This document shows, in pieces, positions 44,547 to 56,174 of a DNA stretch of 64,000 bases. Under the pieces are notes generated by a model. That model saw only the letters and a list, made by a program, of their open reading frames with translations, was not told where the DNA came from and did no database searches. The position numbers were made by a program, and so were the translations under genes. Source of the DNA: Coriobacteriaceae bacterium (GTDB lineage: Bacteria; Actinomycetota; Coriobacteriia; Coriobacteriales; Coriobacteriaceae); contig CABJFQ010000002.1 in assembly GCA_902364975.1 (NCBI GenBank), positions 124,001 to 188,000 on the forward strand. Direction: 5' to 3'. How positions within the stretch are numbered: position 1 is the stretch's first letter; every line of letters starts with the position of its first letter.

Positions 44547-46886
44547 CTATTTTGCCACTTTGGATCTAAAAGTTCGCAGGCGCAGGGCATTGCTTACGAC
44601 GCACACGCTCGACAGGCTCATGGCCGCGGCGCCAAACATCGGCGAGAGCTGCCATCCGGTGAGCGGGAAGAACACGCCCGCCGCCAGCGGAATGCCGATG
44701 CCGTTGTAGAACAGTGCCCAGAACAGGTCCTGCTTGATGTTGCGAATCGTGGCGCGCGAAAGCTCGATGGCGCGGGCGACGTCCATGAGGTCGCTGCGCA
44801 TGAGCACCACATCTGCCCCCTCCTTGGCGATGTCGGCGCCGGCTCCGATCGCAAGGCCCACGTCGGCGCGCGCTAGGGCGGGGGAGTCGTTGATGCCGTC
44901 GCCCACCATGGCGACCTTGCCGCCCGCATCCTGCAGTTCGCGCACGTGGCGCTCCTTGTCGGCGGGGAGGACGTCGGCGATAACCTGTTCGCTGGTGAGT
45001 CCCACGCGGCGGGCGATGGCCTCGGCCGTCACGCGGTTGTCGCCGGTGAGCATGCGCACGTCGACGCCGAGTGAGCGCAGCGCGGAAATGGCTGCGGCGC
45101 TCGTCTCCTTGACCTCGTCGGCCACGGCAATGGTGCCGACAAGCTCGCCGTTCTTGGCAAAGAACAGCGGCGTCTTGCCTTCGGCGGCAAATTGCTCGGC
45201 AAGACCCGCGGGCACGGTAACGCCCAACTCGTTCATCAGGCGCACGTTACCAGCGGCAATGGCGTTTTGCCCTTCGCGCGCCGTAACGCCACGACCGGGC
45301 ACGGCAGCAAAGTCCTCGACCATGCGCGCGACGATTCCGCGTGTCTCGCACTCGGCCATAATCGCCTCGGCCAGCGGGTGCTCGCTTGAGCGCTCCAGCG
45401 CGGCGGCCAGCTTGAGCAGCGCCTTTTCGCTCATGGCGGACGAGCCGTCAGCGCGCGTGGCTACCACGATATCGGTCACGGCAGGCTTGCCGCGGGTGAC
45501 CGTGCCCGTCTTATCGAGCACCACGGTGCCCACGCTGCGCAGGTTCTCCAGCGCCTCGGCGCTCTTGAACAGAATGCCCATTTCGGCGCCCTTGCCGGTG
45601 CCCACCATAATGGCGACGGGCGTGGCCAGGCCCAGTGCACACGGACAGCTGATCACCAGCACGGCCACGGCGGAGGTGAGCGCTTCGTTCACGCTGCCAG
45701 TCAGTGCCATCCACACCGCAAAGGTCACGGCCGAGATCACAAACACCACGGGCACAAATACGCCAGCGACCTTATCGGCCATGCGGGCGATGGGCGCCTT
45801 GGTGGCGTTGGCGTCCTCGACGAGCTTGATGATTTTGGCGAGCGACGTGTCGGCGCCCACACGCGTGGCGCGGAAGGTAAACGAGCCCGTGCGGTTGACC
45901 GTGGCCGCGTTGACAGTGTCGCCGGCGGTCTTCTCCACGGGGATGGACTCGCCGGTGAGCGCGCTCTCGTCCACGGCCGAGCTGCCCTCGAGCACCACGC
46001 CGTCGACGGGGATGGACTCGCCGGGGCGCACACGCAGCACCTGGCCGGGCAGAATGGCATCGACGTCGACGGTGGCCTCGGTACCGTCCTCGGCCACGAC
46101 GATCGCGGTCTTGGGCGCCAGGTCAATGAGCGCCTCGATGGCGCCGCCGGTTTTGGATTTGCTGCGTGTCTCGAGGTATTTGCCCACGGTGACGAGCGAC
46201 AGGATCGTGCCCGCACTCTCAAAATACAGGTTGTCCATGCCCGTCATCATGGCCTCGCGGACCTGTCCTGCGGCTAGTTGGTCGGCCATGATAAACATGG
46301 CGTAGAGCGACCAGGCGATGGATGCGGTGGCGCCAACGGCGATAAGGGCGTCCATGGTGGGCGCGCCGTGTGCGAGCGATTTAAACCCGTTGATAAAGTA
46401 CGCGTCGTTGACGTAGACGATAGGGATGAGCAGGACGAGCTCGGTGAGGGCGAGCGTCATGCTGTGGGTATGATCGGTGAAGACGCCAGGCAGCGGCCAG
46501 CCGAGCATGTGCCCCATGCCTATATAGAACAACGGGACAAGAAAGACGATTGAGACGATGAGTCGTGTGCGCATGGCGGAAGCGGCGGCCTCCAACTTTT
46601 TGGAGGGCGACTCCATATGGGCGGCGCCGGTCCTGGCTTGTGCGCTGCCGCTTGGGCCGGCGTCGGTGCCCGTGCTGACGGGCGAGGCCGAGTAGCCAGC
46701 GCGATCGACAGCGGTGCAGATGTCGTCGGGGGTGACCTGCGCGGGGTCATAGTCCACCAGCATGGAGCCGGCGAGCAGATTGACCGCGACGCTCTCGACG
46801 CCGTCGAGTTTGCTTACGGCGCGGTCCACGTGCGCCTGACAGGCGGCGCATGTCATACCACCCACATCGAATTTATCTTGAGCCAT
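44547..46886 (-). CDS. copA: Copper-exporting P1B-type ATPase CopA
   Basis: 779 residues. One N-terminal HMA domain ([11 protein letters not shown], Cys13 and Cys16), then eight membrane segments. CPC in segment 6 ([12 protein letters not shown]) is the Cu(I) site; DKTGTVTRG holds the phosphorylated Asp; SEHPLAEAI and [16 protein letters not shown] are the nucleotide- and hinge-domain motifs; TGES is present. A short low-complexity linker ([18 protein letters not shown]) separates the HMA domain from the membrane part. It exports Cu(I) from the cytoplasm, and is first of the copA-copZ-csoR group. Confidence 0.95.
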   Translation of the reverse strand: MAQDKFDVGGMTCAACQAHVDRAVSKLDGVESVAVNLLAGSMLVDYDPAQVTPDDICTAVDRAGYSASPVSTGTDAGPSGSAQARTGAAHMESPSKKLEAAASAMRTRLIVSIVFLVPLFYIGMGHMLGWPLPGVFTDHTHSMTLALTELVLLIPIVYVNDAYFINGFKSLAHGAPTMDALIAVGATASIAWSLYAMFIMADQLAAGQVREAMMTGMDNLYFESAGTILSLVTVGKYLETRSKSKTGGAIEALIDLAPKTAIVVAEDGTEATVDVDAILPGQVLRVRPGESIPVDGVVLEGSSAVDESALTGESIPVEKTAGDTVNAATVNRTGSFTFRATRVGADTSLAKIIKLVEDANATKAPIARMADKVAGVFVPVVFVISAVTFAVWMALTGSVNEALTSAVAVLVISCPCALGLATPVAIMVGTGKGAEMGILFKSAEALENLRSVGTVVLDKTGTVTRGKPAVTDIVVATRADGSSAMSEKALLKLAAALERSSEHPLAEAIMAECETRGIVARMVEDFAAVPGRGVTAREGQNAIAAGNVRLMNELGVTVPAGLAEQFAAEGKTPLFFAKNGELVGTIAVADEVKETSAAAISALRSLGVDVRMLTGDNRVTAEAIARRVGLTSEQVIADVLPADKERHVRELQDAGGKVAMVGDGINDSPALARADVGLAIGAGADIAKEGADVVLMRSDLMDVARAIELSRATIRNIKQDLFWALFYNGIGIPLAAGVFFPLTGWQLSPMFGAAAMSLSSVCVVSNALRLRTFRSKVAK

Positions 46887-46938
46887 GGCTTCTCCTTTCT
46901 GTGGCTCGGTATTGGAATTGTTAACCTGCCGATACTAT

Positions 46939-46963
46939 ACACCCATACCCCCTGGGGGTGTCC
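46939..46963 (-). promoter_or_regulatory. CsoR operator and copA promoter
   Basis: ACCCCCTGGGGGT (46947-46959) is a perfect dyad with flanking ACACCCAT and GTCC, matching the GC-rich CsoR operator pattern. Read on the minus strand, TATAGT (about 46938-46933) is a plausible -10 box just downstream. Copper would release CsoR to start copA. Confidence 0.7.
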
Positions 46964-47038
46964 AGTGGGGATGAAAATGTATGACATTTCGCTACAGATG
47001 CGGGTGGCTGCTCAATCGTTGGCAGCTCATGTCAAACA

Positions 47039-47174
47039 TCTCGATCTGTAACATCTAGCGGGGAAAATGACCTCTAACTGTTACAGATTGAGATTTTGTT
47101 TTGCGAGGTTTGAGTTTGTCTCAATCTGTAACAGTTAGACCGGTTTTTGGGTTCTAGATGTTACAGATCGAGAC
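47039..47174. repeat. TCTCRATCTGTAAC inverted-repeat element, paired copies in reverse orientation (locus 4)
   Basis: Units 47039-47093 and 47119-47174. The spacer, read on the minus strand, resembles the spacers of loci 1 and 2, so the pair lies in the opposite orientation, and the whole acts as a composite element between divergent copA and the helicase. Confidence 0.8.
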
Positions 47175-47446
47175 AATCGGCCCAGGCCCGCCTCGTCCGC
47201 TCCGTCATCTGTGGTTTACGTGGGGGCATGCGAAGCACGGGTATACTAACCCGCGGCGAATCTGCTCCATCGCTTAGGGCCGCTGCGTCTGGACGGCGCG
47301 TGATAGGGCTGCCAAAGCGATCGCCAGCGTGCTGAGCAACGTCCTCTCTGTGCGCACCCGTTTTTGTATGTATTAGCGCACTACCAAGCACGCCCGCGCG
47401 GCCGCATGCCGTGCCCATTGCGCGTGCAGATAAGGAACAACAACAT

Positions 47447-49705
<2,259 letters not shown>

Positions 49706-49737
49706 CGCACGCATCGCCCGCTAGAGCGAGGTGAACC

Positions 49738-49773
49738 AAGGGCCCCGAGCAACTACGCTCGGGGCCCTTTTTG
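49738..49773 (+). terminator. Intrinsic terminator after the helicase
   Basis: A perfect 13-bp stem, AAGGGCCCCGAGC (49738-49750) with GCTCGGGGCCCTT (49757-49769), followed by TTTTT. Confidence 0.9.
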
Positions 49774-50325
49774 TTTGCCGTATCCGATCGCTAGTTCAAA
49801 TGTGATTTCCTCGGGAATGCATCTAGAGGATGCCGTGGGCCTGTTTCCTACCATGCGGCAATGGGTCCCATGGGGTGCGCCGTGCATTTTTTGGAGTATT
49901 CTGCAGTTCGAGTTGTCTGCATATGATTTGACGTCGCCAACGGTGGCCTTCGGATATCCCTAGCGAGCGTTCTGAGTCAGATTTCGTCGTTTTCCGGAGC
50001 AGGGGCGCGTCATTCTCGCCATGTCGGGACTTAAAAGGATGCGGCGCCCTACAGTTTTGCCCATCCGCGGCGGTGCTGGCGCGGTCACGTTGCAGAATAC
50101 TCCGTTTTTTGCACGGGCCAGGATGGGGTACCTCGGGAGAACACGGCGGTATCCCGTAAATATATACAATCTGTACCGTAATTTATACAAAACGAAGAGG
50201 CAGACAGCGTAGGGTGGGTGCATTGGGGTGCTTGGTGCATTAAAACGGGGACCCACGTGCCGTATACTCTGGCTGGATGTGAAAACGGCTTGACGCGTTG
50301 CTGAGCGTAGGGGGAGGGTGTCTAG
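49774..50325. other. Non-coding stretch with an inverted-repeat-bounded segment
   Basis: I see no gene with start signals. Two arms (49880-49906 and 50090-50116) form an inverted repeat of 7 plus 13 identical bases (CCGTGCA and GGAGTATTCTGCA) that bounds about 180 bases. Before the gene at 50326 stand TTAAAA and TATACT boxes 17 bases apart (about 50240-50268), and GGGGGAGG. Confidence 0.5.
49880..50116. repeat. Inverted-repeat-bounded segment, possible small mobile element
   Basis: Arms CCGTGCA-N6-GGAGTATTCTGCA are facing each other at 49880 and 50116; between them lies 183 bases without a credible gene. This is the pattern of a miniature inverted-repeat element. No second copy is in the window. 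Confidence 0.5.
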
Positions 50326-51087
50326 ATGAGCGTATTCGAAATTGTGTTTAGTCCGACGGGTGGAACGCAGAAGGTGTCTGGCCTTGTGGCTGGAGCGCTG
50401 GACAAGAATACCGTTACCGTCGATCTGACCGATAGCGGGTTGGATTTCCACGAGGTCTCGATGACGAAGGACGACGTGGCTGCTATCTCCGTGCCAGCGT
50501 ATGCCGGCAGAGTCCCTGCCATGGCGGTCGACCGACTGAACATGGTGCGCGGCAACGGGGCTCGGGCTGTTTTGGTTTGTGTATACGGAAACCGCGCGTT
50601 TGAGGACACGCTCGTAGAGCTGGAGGACGTTGCGAAGCGCGCCGGATTTAGGGTGGTTGCAGCGGTTTCTGCTATTGCTGAGCATTCCGTTGCTCGTCAG
50701 TTTGCTGCTGGGCGACCGGATGCGCAGGATGCGGCGCAGCTCGCAGAGTTTGCGCAGCAAATTCAGCAAAAGCTGTTGGCTGAGGATACATCCGAGCCCT
50801 CTATTCCCGGCAATCGTCCTTACAAACAAGCCAGAGGTCACCGCATGGCACCTGAGGCAACAGAGGATTGCGTCTCCTGCGGTGCATGCGCCGCGGCGTG
50901 CCCCGTTTGTGCTATCGACAAGGGTGCCCCCAAACGAGCAGCTGGCGAGGCGTGCATCTCCTGCATGCACTGCATTGCCGTATGCCCGCGAGGCGCTCGT
51001 AAGCTTGATCCCAACAAGCTATCCGCTGTTTCCCAGATGCTGAGCAAGGTTTGCGTCGTGCGGAAGGAATGCGAGCTCTTTGTCTAG
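50326..51087 (+). CDS. EFR1-type protein: flavodoxin fold with two [4Fe-4S] ferredoxin clusters
   Basis: 253 residues. A flavodoxin-like domain (1-150, FMN loop SPTGGTQK at 9-16, SVPAYAGRVP) is followed by a ferredoxin domain with two Cys clusters: CVSCGACAAACP (Cys182-192) and CISCMHCIAVCP (Cys210-220). Such EFR1-family proteins are found in anaerobes and may link a flavin to ferredoxin in reductive pathways; the partner is unknown. The start at 50326 follows GGGGGAGG. It is single; no operon partner is on the same strand within 300 bases. Confidence 0.85.
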   Translation: MSVFEIVFSPTGGTQKVSGLVAGALDKNTVTVDLTDSGLDFHEVSMTKDDVAAISVPAYAGRVPAMAVDRLNMVRGNGARAVLVCVYGNRAFEDTLVELEDVAKRAGFRVVAAVSAIAEHSVARQFAAGRPDAQDAAQLAEFAQQIQQKLLAEDTSEPSIPGNRPYKQARGHRMAPEATEDCVSCGACAAACPVCAIDKGAPKRAAGEACISCMHCIAVCPRGARKLDPNKLSAVSQMLSKVCVVRKECELFV

Positions 51088-51098
51088 CGCATACGAAA

Positions 51099-51215
51099 TT
51101 GGTGCAATGGGGCCAGGTTAATCTGCACCAACCTGGTGCAAACAAACCTGTCCCCAATGCATCAGAGTGAGGAGTGCCCCTGGGTGCCGGCAGAAAAGGA
51201 ACGTCCCCAAGTGCT
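51099..51215. repeat. CCTGTCCC/GCCGGCA-type dispersed repeats (two sub-units)
   Basis: TGCACCA-ACC-TGGTGCA (51124-51140) followed by AAACAAACCTGTCCCC, then a GCCGGCAGAAAAGGAACGTCCCC segment (about 51187-51208). They combine motifs also seen at 9772-9876, 21927-21964, 40405-40464 and 43768-43862. Confidence 0.65.
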
Positions 51216-51314
51216 GCCTAAATACCGTTTATCGAAGAAAAAATACCGCTCACCGGTCATAATGACTATTCTGGCTTTGGGCTTGTCTACAATAGCTCCC
51301 GTAAAAAGAAATGC

Positions 51315-51407
51315 GGAAGGTTACCGAGTCCCTCGGACGTGGGCCTAACCAAAGTCTTTGAACGGATGTGTCTCTATGGACGCATTCGCTTGATTTTGGT
51401 TGGGCTA
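51315..51407 (+). promoter_or_regulatory. Candidate RAT antiterminator overlapping a terminator-like hairpin, PTS operon leader
   Basis: GGTTA-CCGAG-TCC-CTCGG-ACGTGGGCC-TAACC (51319-51350) resembles the ribonucleic antiterminator bound by LicT/SacY. Its 3' end lies inside the 5' arm of a second hairpin (GCCTAACCAAA 51343-51353 with TTTGGTTGGGC 51395-51405, one wobble), so the two exclude each other. The U-run after it (TATATTTATG) is weak. The antiterminator protein is encoded in the operon itself. Confidence 0.5.
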
Positions 51408-51430
51408 TATTTATGAAGGGACATGCCACC

Positions 51431-51943
51431 ATGGGTTTCTTTTCTCGCCTGATGGGCGGTTCGGATGAGCAGAAGACTGCAGCTTCCGAGTTCGAAATCC
51501 TCGCTCCCGTTTCCGGCGAGCTTGTTCATCTAGAAAATACCAATGACCCCGCTTTTAGCAGCCGTGCCGTGGGCGATGGCGTTGCCGTGGTTCCCCAAGA
51601 GGGAACGGTGTGCGCTCCTGTTTCCGGCACCGTCGCGGCGCTGTTTCCGACTGAGCACGCGCTGGGCATCATGTCCGACGACAGCTCTGCTCAGGTGATG
51701 CTGCATATCGGAATCGACACTGTTAAACTTGAGGGCAAGGGCTTCCATGCGCTTGTTGCTCAGGGTGACCATGTCGACGCGGGCCAGCCCCTCGTCGAGG
51801 TCGATTTTGACGCGGTCCGCGCCGCCGGCTTCGATCCCACGGTCTTCGTTATTGTGTGCGAGCGTTCGGAGAACTCGACTCTTCGTGAGCACGCTTCCGG
51901 CCCTGTTACTGTTAAAGAGCCTGTCGTCTGGCTTTCCGAGTAA
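51431..51943 (+). CDS. PTS EIIA component, glucose family
   Basis: 170 residues, a stand-alone EIIA of the glucose type. The phospho-accepting His pair is His76 and His92 (HALGI and VMLHIGIDTVKLEG). The start at 51431 has AAGGGA about 10 bases upstream; codons before it are in the leader. It would phosphorylate the EIIB of this operon (glucose-like type) and may serve MurP, which has no EIIA. It is the first gene of EIIA-antiterminator-EIICB-glucosidase. Confidence 0.9.
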   Translation: MGFFSRLMGGSDEQKTAASEFEILAPVSGELVHLENTNDPAFSSRAVGDGVAVVPQEGTVCAPVSGTVAALFPTEHALGIMSDDSSAQVMLHIGIDTVKLEGKGFHALVAQGDHVDAGQPLVEVDFDAVRAAGFDPTVFVIVCERSENSTLREHASGPVTVKEPVVWLSE

Positions 51944-51961
51944 ATTCTTGTGGTGGGTACC

Positions 51962-52816
51962 GTGGTTATCAAGCGAGTTTTCAACAATAACGTCGCAATG
52001 GTCACTTCGGACGACGGCTCCGAGCTCATCGTCATCGGCCGAGGCCTCTGCTTTGGCCGTCACGCCGGCGACGCTATCGATGAAGCATCGGTCGAAAAGA
52101 CCTATGCGCTGCAGGAGGGCACTTCTCAGGATTCGCGTACGATTGACCGCTTGGCACATCTTTTGGAGTCCATCCCCACCGTCAACCTCGTGATTGCCGA
52201 GGACATTGTTCAGATGCTCCGTCGAGAGCTCAATGTTGATATCAACGACAAGATCCTCATTGCTCTCGCAGACCATATCGGCCTTGCTTTGGAGCGCGAG
52301 CGCAAGGGCGTCTCCTGCGAGAATCCGTTGCTGCTCGAGATCCAGCAGTTCTATCGCAAGGAGTATGCGCTTGCGGGCCGTGCGCTGCAGATTGTCAAGG
52401 AGTATATGGGCATCCAGATGAGCGAAGAAGAGCAGGGTTTTATTACGCTGCATATCGTCAACGCCACCATGCCGCAACGCTCCGACCGTCTCATCATCTC
52501 GGTCCAGCTCGTTCGCGATGTGCTCGCGATTGTTTCCGAGCGCTATGCTACGACCCTCGATAACACCTCGCTGCCCTATGAGCGTTTCGTTCGCCATCTG
52601 CAGTTTTTCGCGCAGCGAGCGCTCGATCCCGCGGCGGGGCAGGTCAATGGCGACGCGCTGTTCCGTATCGATGAAACGGCGTATCCGAGGGCGTTCTCGT
52701 GTGCGGAGTCAATTGCCGACCACTTGGCGTCTACCTATAACGTTGTCGTTACCGATGCCGAGAAGAGTTATCTCGCATATCACATTGTTAACCTGCTTGG
52801 AGAACCTGGTCTCTAG
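51962..52816 (+). CDS. licT: BglG/LicT-type transcription antiterminator
   Basis: 284 residues. An N-terminal RNA-binding domain (VVIKRVFNNNVAMVTSDDGSELIVIGRGLCFG) is followed by two PRD domains (about 70-170 and 180-284) with conserved His residues that receive phosphates from the PTS. Start is GTG at 51962 (MVIKRVFNNNV), with GGTGGG upstream, as in the BglG family. It probably binds the RAT in its own operon leader to allow transcription when the sugar is present. The gene symbol follows the closest family. Confidence 0.88.
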   Translation: MVIKRVFNNNVAMVTSDDGSELIVIGRGLCFGRHAGDAIDEASVEKTYALQEGTSQDSRTIDRLAHLLESIPTVNLVIAEDIVQMLRRELNVDINDKILIALADHIGLALERERKGVSCENPLLLEIQQFYRKEYALAGRALQIVKEYMGIQMSEEEQGFITLHIVNATMPQRSDRLIISVQLVRDVLAIVSERYATTLDNTSLPYERFVRHLQFFAQRALDPAAGQVNGDALFRIDETAYPRAFSCAESIADHLASTYNVVVTDAEKSYLAYHIVNLLGEPGL

Positions 52817-52915
52817 GCATAACGTGCCCACACATCGATTGATATAAGGCAAGGCTCACGGTCTTGTCCAGGGCACATCTGTCTTAATTTGCGGAAAAGG
52901 AAGGGGAGTACCGCT

Positions 52916-54532
52916 ATGACCGCAAAAAAGAAGTTCAATTTCAAAGCGCCGTTGGAGGTGTTCGCGAAGTCGATCGTTCAGCCGATGATGTATCTCTCGG
53001 TTGCCGGCATCCTGCTCATCGTGGGCATCATTCTGACCAACAAGACCATCTGCGCCGTGGTCCCCGTGCTGGGCTCCGGCCCGTTCCAGCTTGTGGGCGC
53101 CGTTGTCTATCAGTCGCTGATGTTTATCATCAACAACCTCTCGATTCTGTTCTGCGTGGGCATCGCCGGCGCCATGGCAAAGAAGAACAAGGGCCATGCT
53201 TCGCTGATTGCCCTGATGTCGTTCTTCCTGTTCCTGCAGGCTAACAACATCGTGCTCAACGCCACCGGCTCTCTTGCCGAAGCGAGCGGCATGCTCGGTC
53301 TTACCGGAACCGGCCAGAGCACCGTTATGGGCATTCAGGTGCTCGATACCGGCGTGTTTGGCGGCATCATTCTTGGTTGCATCACCGGTGCCGTGTTCAA
53401 CAAGTACTCGAACAAGCAGTTCCCCATTGCCCTTTCGATGTTCTCGGGCGTTCGCTTCCCGTTCCTGATCATGATCATCATCTCCTGGATCATGGGCGCT
53501 GGCTTCTGCATCGTTTGGCCTCCGGTTCAGGGCGCCATCTCCTCCGTTGCCGGCATCATTAAGGAGTCGGGCAACATCGGTCTGTTTATCTACGGCATGC
53601 TCAACAAGCTGCTCGTTCCCACCGGCCTGCACCACCTCATCTACACCCCGTTCCAGTTCTCCGATGTGGGCGGCACCCTTACGCTGGGTGATCAGGTTAT
53701 CGCCGGCGCCTATCCCATCCGTGTTGCCGAGATGGCGATGACGGGCCAGCCCTTCTCCGATAGCACCTACTTCAACAGCTACACCTTCAACAACCTGTGG
53801 CCCTACATCGGTATCGGTCTCGCCTTTATCTTCACCGCTTACAAGGGGAACAAGGATAAGACCAAGGCCGTTATCATCCCGCTGATCATCACTGCCGTGC
53901 TCTCCTGTGTCACCGAGCCCATGGACTTCCTCTTTGTCTTTGCCGCTCCCGTGCTCTTTGTCGTTCACTCGGTTCTTTCCGGCATCTTCCTGGTCCTGCT
54001 CAAGGTCCTCTCCGTGCCCGCTTCGACTGCAGGCGGCATCATCAACATCGTGGTTTCCAACCTGGTTCTTGGTGTCGATAAGACCAACTGGCCGATGATG
54101 CTCGTGCTCGGAGTCGTCAACGCCGCTCTGTACTTCTTCCTCTTCACCTTCCTTATTAAGAAGCTCAACCTTCACACGCCTGGTCGCGAGGAGGAGTCCG
54201 AGCTCGCCGAGTCCGTTGCCGAGGGCGAGGCCGCCGCGTCTGTCGCGGTGAAGCAGGGCGCTGTTGCCGCGGCCCCCGCAGAGGGCGTCGATGCAGGTAT
54301 TGCCGACCTGGTCGCAGGTCTTGGTGGCAAGGACAACATCGAGGAGCTCGAGAACTGCTTTACGCGTCTCCGCGTGAACGTTAAGAACCCGGACCTCATC
54401 AATGAGGACCTCATCAACCACGTGCCCAACAGCGGCATCAACCGCAACGGCAATAATATCCAGATCATCTTTGGCATGAAGGTCGCCGAGATGCGCGACA
54501 AGGTCGAAAACGCAATTGAGAAGGAGCAGTAA
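52916..54532 (+). CDS. PTS EIICB component, alpha-glucoside/maltose type (MalX/GlvC-like)
   Basis: 538 residues. An EIIC membrane domain (about residues 15-430, ten or so segments, with VPTGLHHLIYTPFQF and VTEPMDFLFVFAAPV), an Ala/Glu-rich linker and a C-terminal EIIB domain with the phospho-Cys (ENCFTRLRVNV, near residue 487). No EIIA is fused; it comes from the gene at 51431. The order IICB is typical for GlvC/MalX. The following GH4 6-phospho-alpha-glucosidase makes the substrate an alpha-glucoside such as maltose. GGAAGGGGAG precedes the start. Confidence 0.9.
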   Translation: MTAKKKFNFKAPLEVFAKSIVQPMMYLSVAGILLIVGIILTNKTICAVVPVLGSGPFQLVGAVVYQSLMFIINNLSILFCVGIAGAMAKKNKGHASLIALMSFFLFLQANNIVLNATGSLAEASGMLGLTGTGQSTVMGIQVLDTGVFGGIILGCITGAVFNKYSNKQFPIALSMFSGVRFPFLIMIIISWIMGAGFCIVWPPVQGAISSVAGIIKESGNIGLFIYGMLNKLLVPTGLHHLIYTPFQFSDVGGTLTLGDQVIAGAYPIRVAEMAMTGQPFSDSTYFNSYTFNNLWPYIGIGLAFIFTAYKGNKDKTKAVIIPLIITAVLSCVTEPMDFLFVFAAPVLFVVHSVLSGIFLVLLKVLSVPASTAGGIINIVVSNLVLGVDKTNWPMMLVLGVVNAALYFFLFTFLIKKLNLHTPGREEESELAESVAEGEAAASVAVKQGAVAAAPAEGVDAGIADLVAGLGGKDNIEELENCFTRLRVNVKNPDLINEDLINHVPNSGINRNGNNIQIIFGMKVAEMRDKVENAIEKEQ

Positions 54533-54535
54533 ACA

Positions 54536-55918
54536 ATGATCATTACTCTGTGTGGTGGCGGATCCACCTTTACCCCCGGCATCGTCAAGTCCATCGCTCT
54601 GCGCAAGGACGAGCTCGACGTTGACGAGATTCGTCTGTACGACATCAACGAGGAGCGCCAGCGCAAGATCGGCGTGCTCGTGGACTGGATTCTGCACGAG
54701 GACCTCGGCCTTGACATCAAGCTCACGGTGACCACCGACAAAAAGACGGCTTTTACCGACGCGAGCTTCGTGTTTGCCCAGATGCGCGTGGGCGGCTACG
54801 CCATGCGCGAGCAGGACGAGAAGATTCCGCTGCGCCATGGCTGCGTGGGCCAGGAGACCTGCGGTTGCGGCGGCCTTGCCTACGGCATGCGCACCATCTT
54901 CCCCATGGTCGAGCTGATCGATGACGTTGAGAAGTACGCCAAGAAGGACTACTGGATTCTCAACTACTCCAACCCTGCTGCCATCGTCTCCGAGGGCTGC
55001 CGTGTGCTGCGTCCCAACGCTCGCATCATCAACATCTGCGACATGCCGATCGCGATCATCGACGTGGTTTGCGCCGCACTCGATATCGACAAGAAGGATG
55101 TCGAGTACGATTACTTTGGCCTCAACCACTTTGGCTGGTTCACCTCGATCCGCCACAAGGGCGAGGAGGTGCTCCCGCAGCTGCGCGAGTACATCAAGGA
55201 GCATGAGATTCTGCTGCCCGATTCGTACCTCAAGGGCATGGGCTCGCTGATGTCTAAGAAGCCCGAGGAGACCACCGACGAGCACCCCGAGCAGAACCGC
55301 CACACCAAGGGCAGCTGGTACTACGTCTGGAAGGGCGAGTACGAGATCATGGAGTGCTTCCCGGAGTACCTGCCCAACACGTATCTGAACTACTACCTGC
55401 AGCAGAAGGAGTTCGTTGAGCATTCCAACCCCGAGCGCACCCGTGCTAACGAGGTTGAGGAGACGCGTGAGAAGAACCTCTTCGACGGCATCGACCACTA
55501 CGAGAAGACGGGCGAGATCGACGAGAGCACGTTCTATGCGGGCAGCCACGGCGACTGGATTGCCGATCTGGCTATCGCTCTGAAGAACGACACCAAGCAG
55601 CGCTTCCTGGTCATTTGCGAGAACAAGGGCGCTATCCCCAACATGCCCTACGACGCTATGGTCGAGCTGCCTGCCTACATTGGCAAGAATGGCCCCGAGG
55701 TCATCAGCCGCGACAACATTCCTCTGTTCCAGCAGGGCCTCATGATGCAGCAGCTGAACTCCGAGAAGCTCGTGGTCGAGGCTACGATCGAGGGTTCTTA
55801 CGAGAAGGCGCTCAAGGCCTTTACGCTGAACAAGACCGTGCCTTCGATGAAGGTCGCCAAGGAGGTTCTCGACGACATGATCGAGGCCAACAAGGACTTC
55901 TGGCCCGAGCTTAAGTAA
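54536..55918 (+). CDS. 6-phospho-alpha-glucosidase (GH4)
   Basis: 460 residues. GH4 enzymes need NAD+ and a divalent metal. The NAD motif CGGGSTFTPG at the start, a GQETCGCGGLAYGMRT stretch, the conserved NPAAIVSEG and the CDMP motif (NICDMPIAI) with the metal-binding Cys are visible; GLNHFGWFT contributes the metal-binding His. The CDMP form points to alpha-specific phospho-glucosidases (GlvA/MalH type). It starts 3 bases after the PTS stop, so it is cotranscribed. It would hydrolyse the phosphorylated alpha-glucoside to glucose and glucose-6-phosphate. Confidence 0.92.
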   Translation: MIITLCGGGSTFTPGIVKSIALRKDELDVDEIRLYDINEERQRKIGVLVDWILHEDLGLDIKLTVTTDKKTAFTDASFVFAQMRVGGYAMREQDEKIPLRHGCVGQETCGCGGLAYGMRTIFPMVELIDDVEKYAKKDYWILNYSNPAAIVSEGCRVLRPNARIINICDMPIAIIDVVCAALDIDKKDVEYDYFGLNHFGWFTSIRHKGEEVLPQLREYIKEHEILLPDSYLKGMGSLMSKKPEETTDEHPEQNRHTKGSWYYVWKGEYEIMECFPEYLPNTYLNYYLQQKEFVEHSNPERTRANEVEETREKNLFDGIDHYEKTGEIDESTFYAGSHGDWIADLAIALKNDTKQRFLVICENKGAIPNMPYDAMVELPAYIGKNGPEVISRDNIPLFQQGLMMQQLNSEKLVVEATIEGSYEKALKAFTLNKTVPSMKVAKEVLDDMIEANKDFWPELK

Positions 55919-55950
55919 AGGCAACAGGGTCGCTGGCCGCATACCTAGAG

Positions 55951-55988
55951 CAATGCCCCGTCCACGTGATTGCGTGGACGGGGCATTG
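55951..55988 (+). terminator. Strong hairpin after the glucosidase
   Basis: 16-base arms, 55951-55966 and 55973-55988, pair perfectly around TGATTG; TCATTT follows, a weak U-run. Confidence 0.7.
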
Positions 55989-56174
55989 TCATTTGGTAAT
56001 GCGTTTTATCAAATATGGCATTTATCTGCGGTAATGTTCTATTTCACCGCCGAGGGTGACATTTCATACCGCCTGCCGAACTGCGTGGAGACCTAACAAC
56101 TTTTTAGGTCAGTGTTGTGCGTGTAGCAACTTCGCCCGGCCTCGCCTCCGGGCTGCCATGTGAGAGGGGATCTT

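Larger units (their letters stand above)
46887..47446. other. Non-coding stretch with CsoR operator, paired repeat and helicase leader
   Basis: No gene. The left part (46887-46965) is the copA promoter with the CsoR-type operator. The middle has a pair of TCTCRATCTGTAAC hairpins (47039-47174). The right part leads to the helicase start with AAGGA at 47432. Several open frames exist on both strands but none has a ribosome site. Confidence 0.55.
51088..51430. other. Repeats and PTS operon leader
   Basis: No gene. The left part carries dispersed repeats (51099-51215). The right part is the leader of the PTS operon: a TACAAT -10 candidate (51288-51293), a RAT-like antiterminator (51315-51350) and a following hairpin (51343-51405), listed separately. 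Confidence 0.55.

Noticed and set aside
49960..50970. Minus-strand frame across the EFR1 gene and upstream gap
   Set aside because: It runs antisense through the clearly coded ferredoxin gene and has no ribosome site or family motif.
52856..55942. Open frame of about 1000 codons antisense to the PTS and GH4 genes
   Set aside because: Shadow of GC3-rich sense codons; both sense genes are well-supported families.
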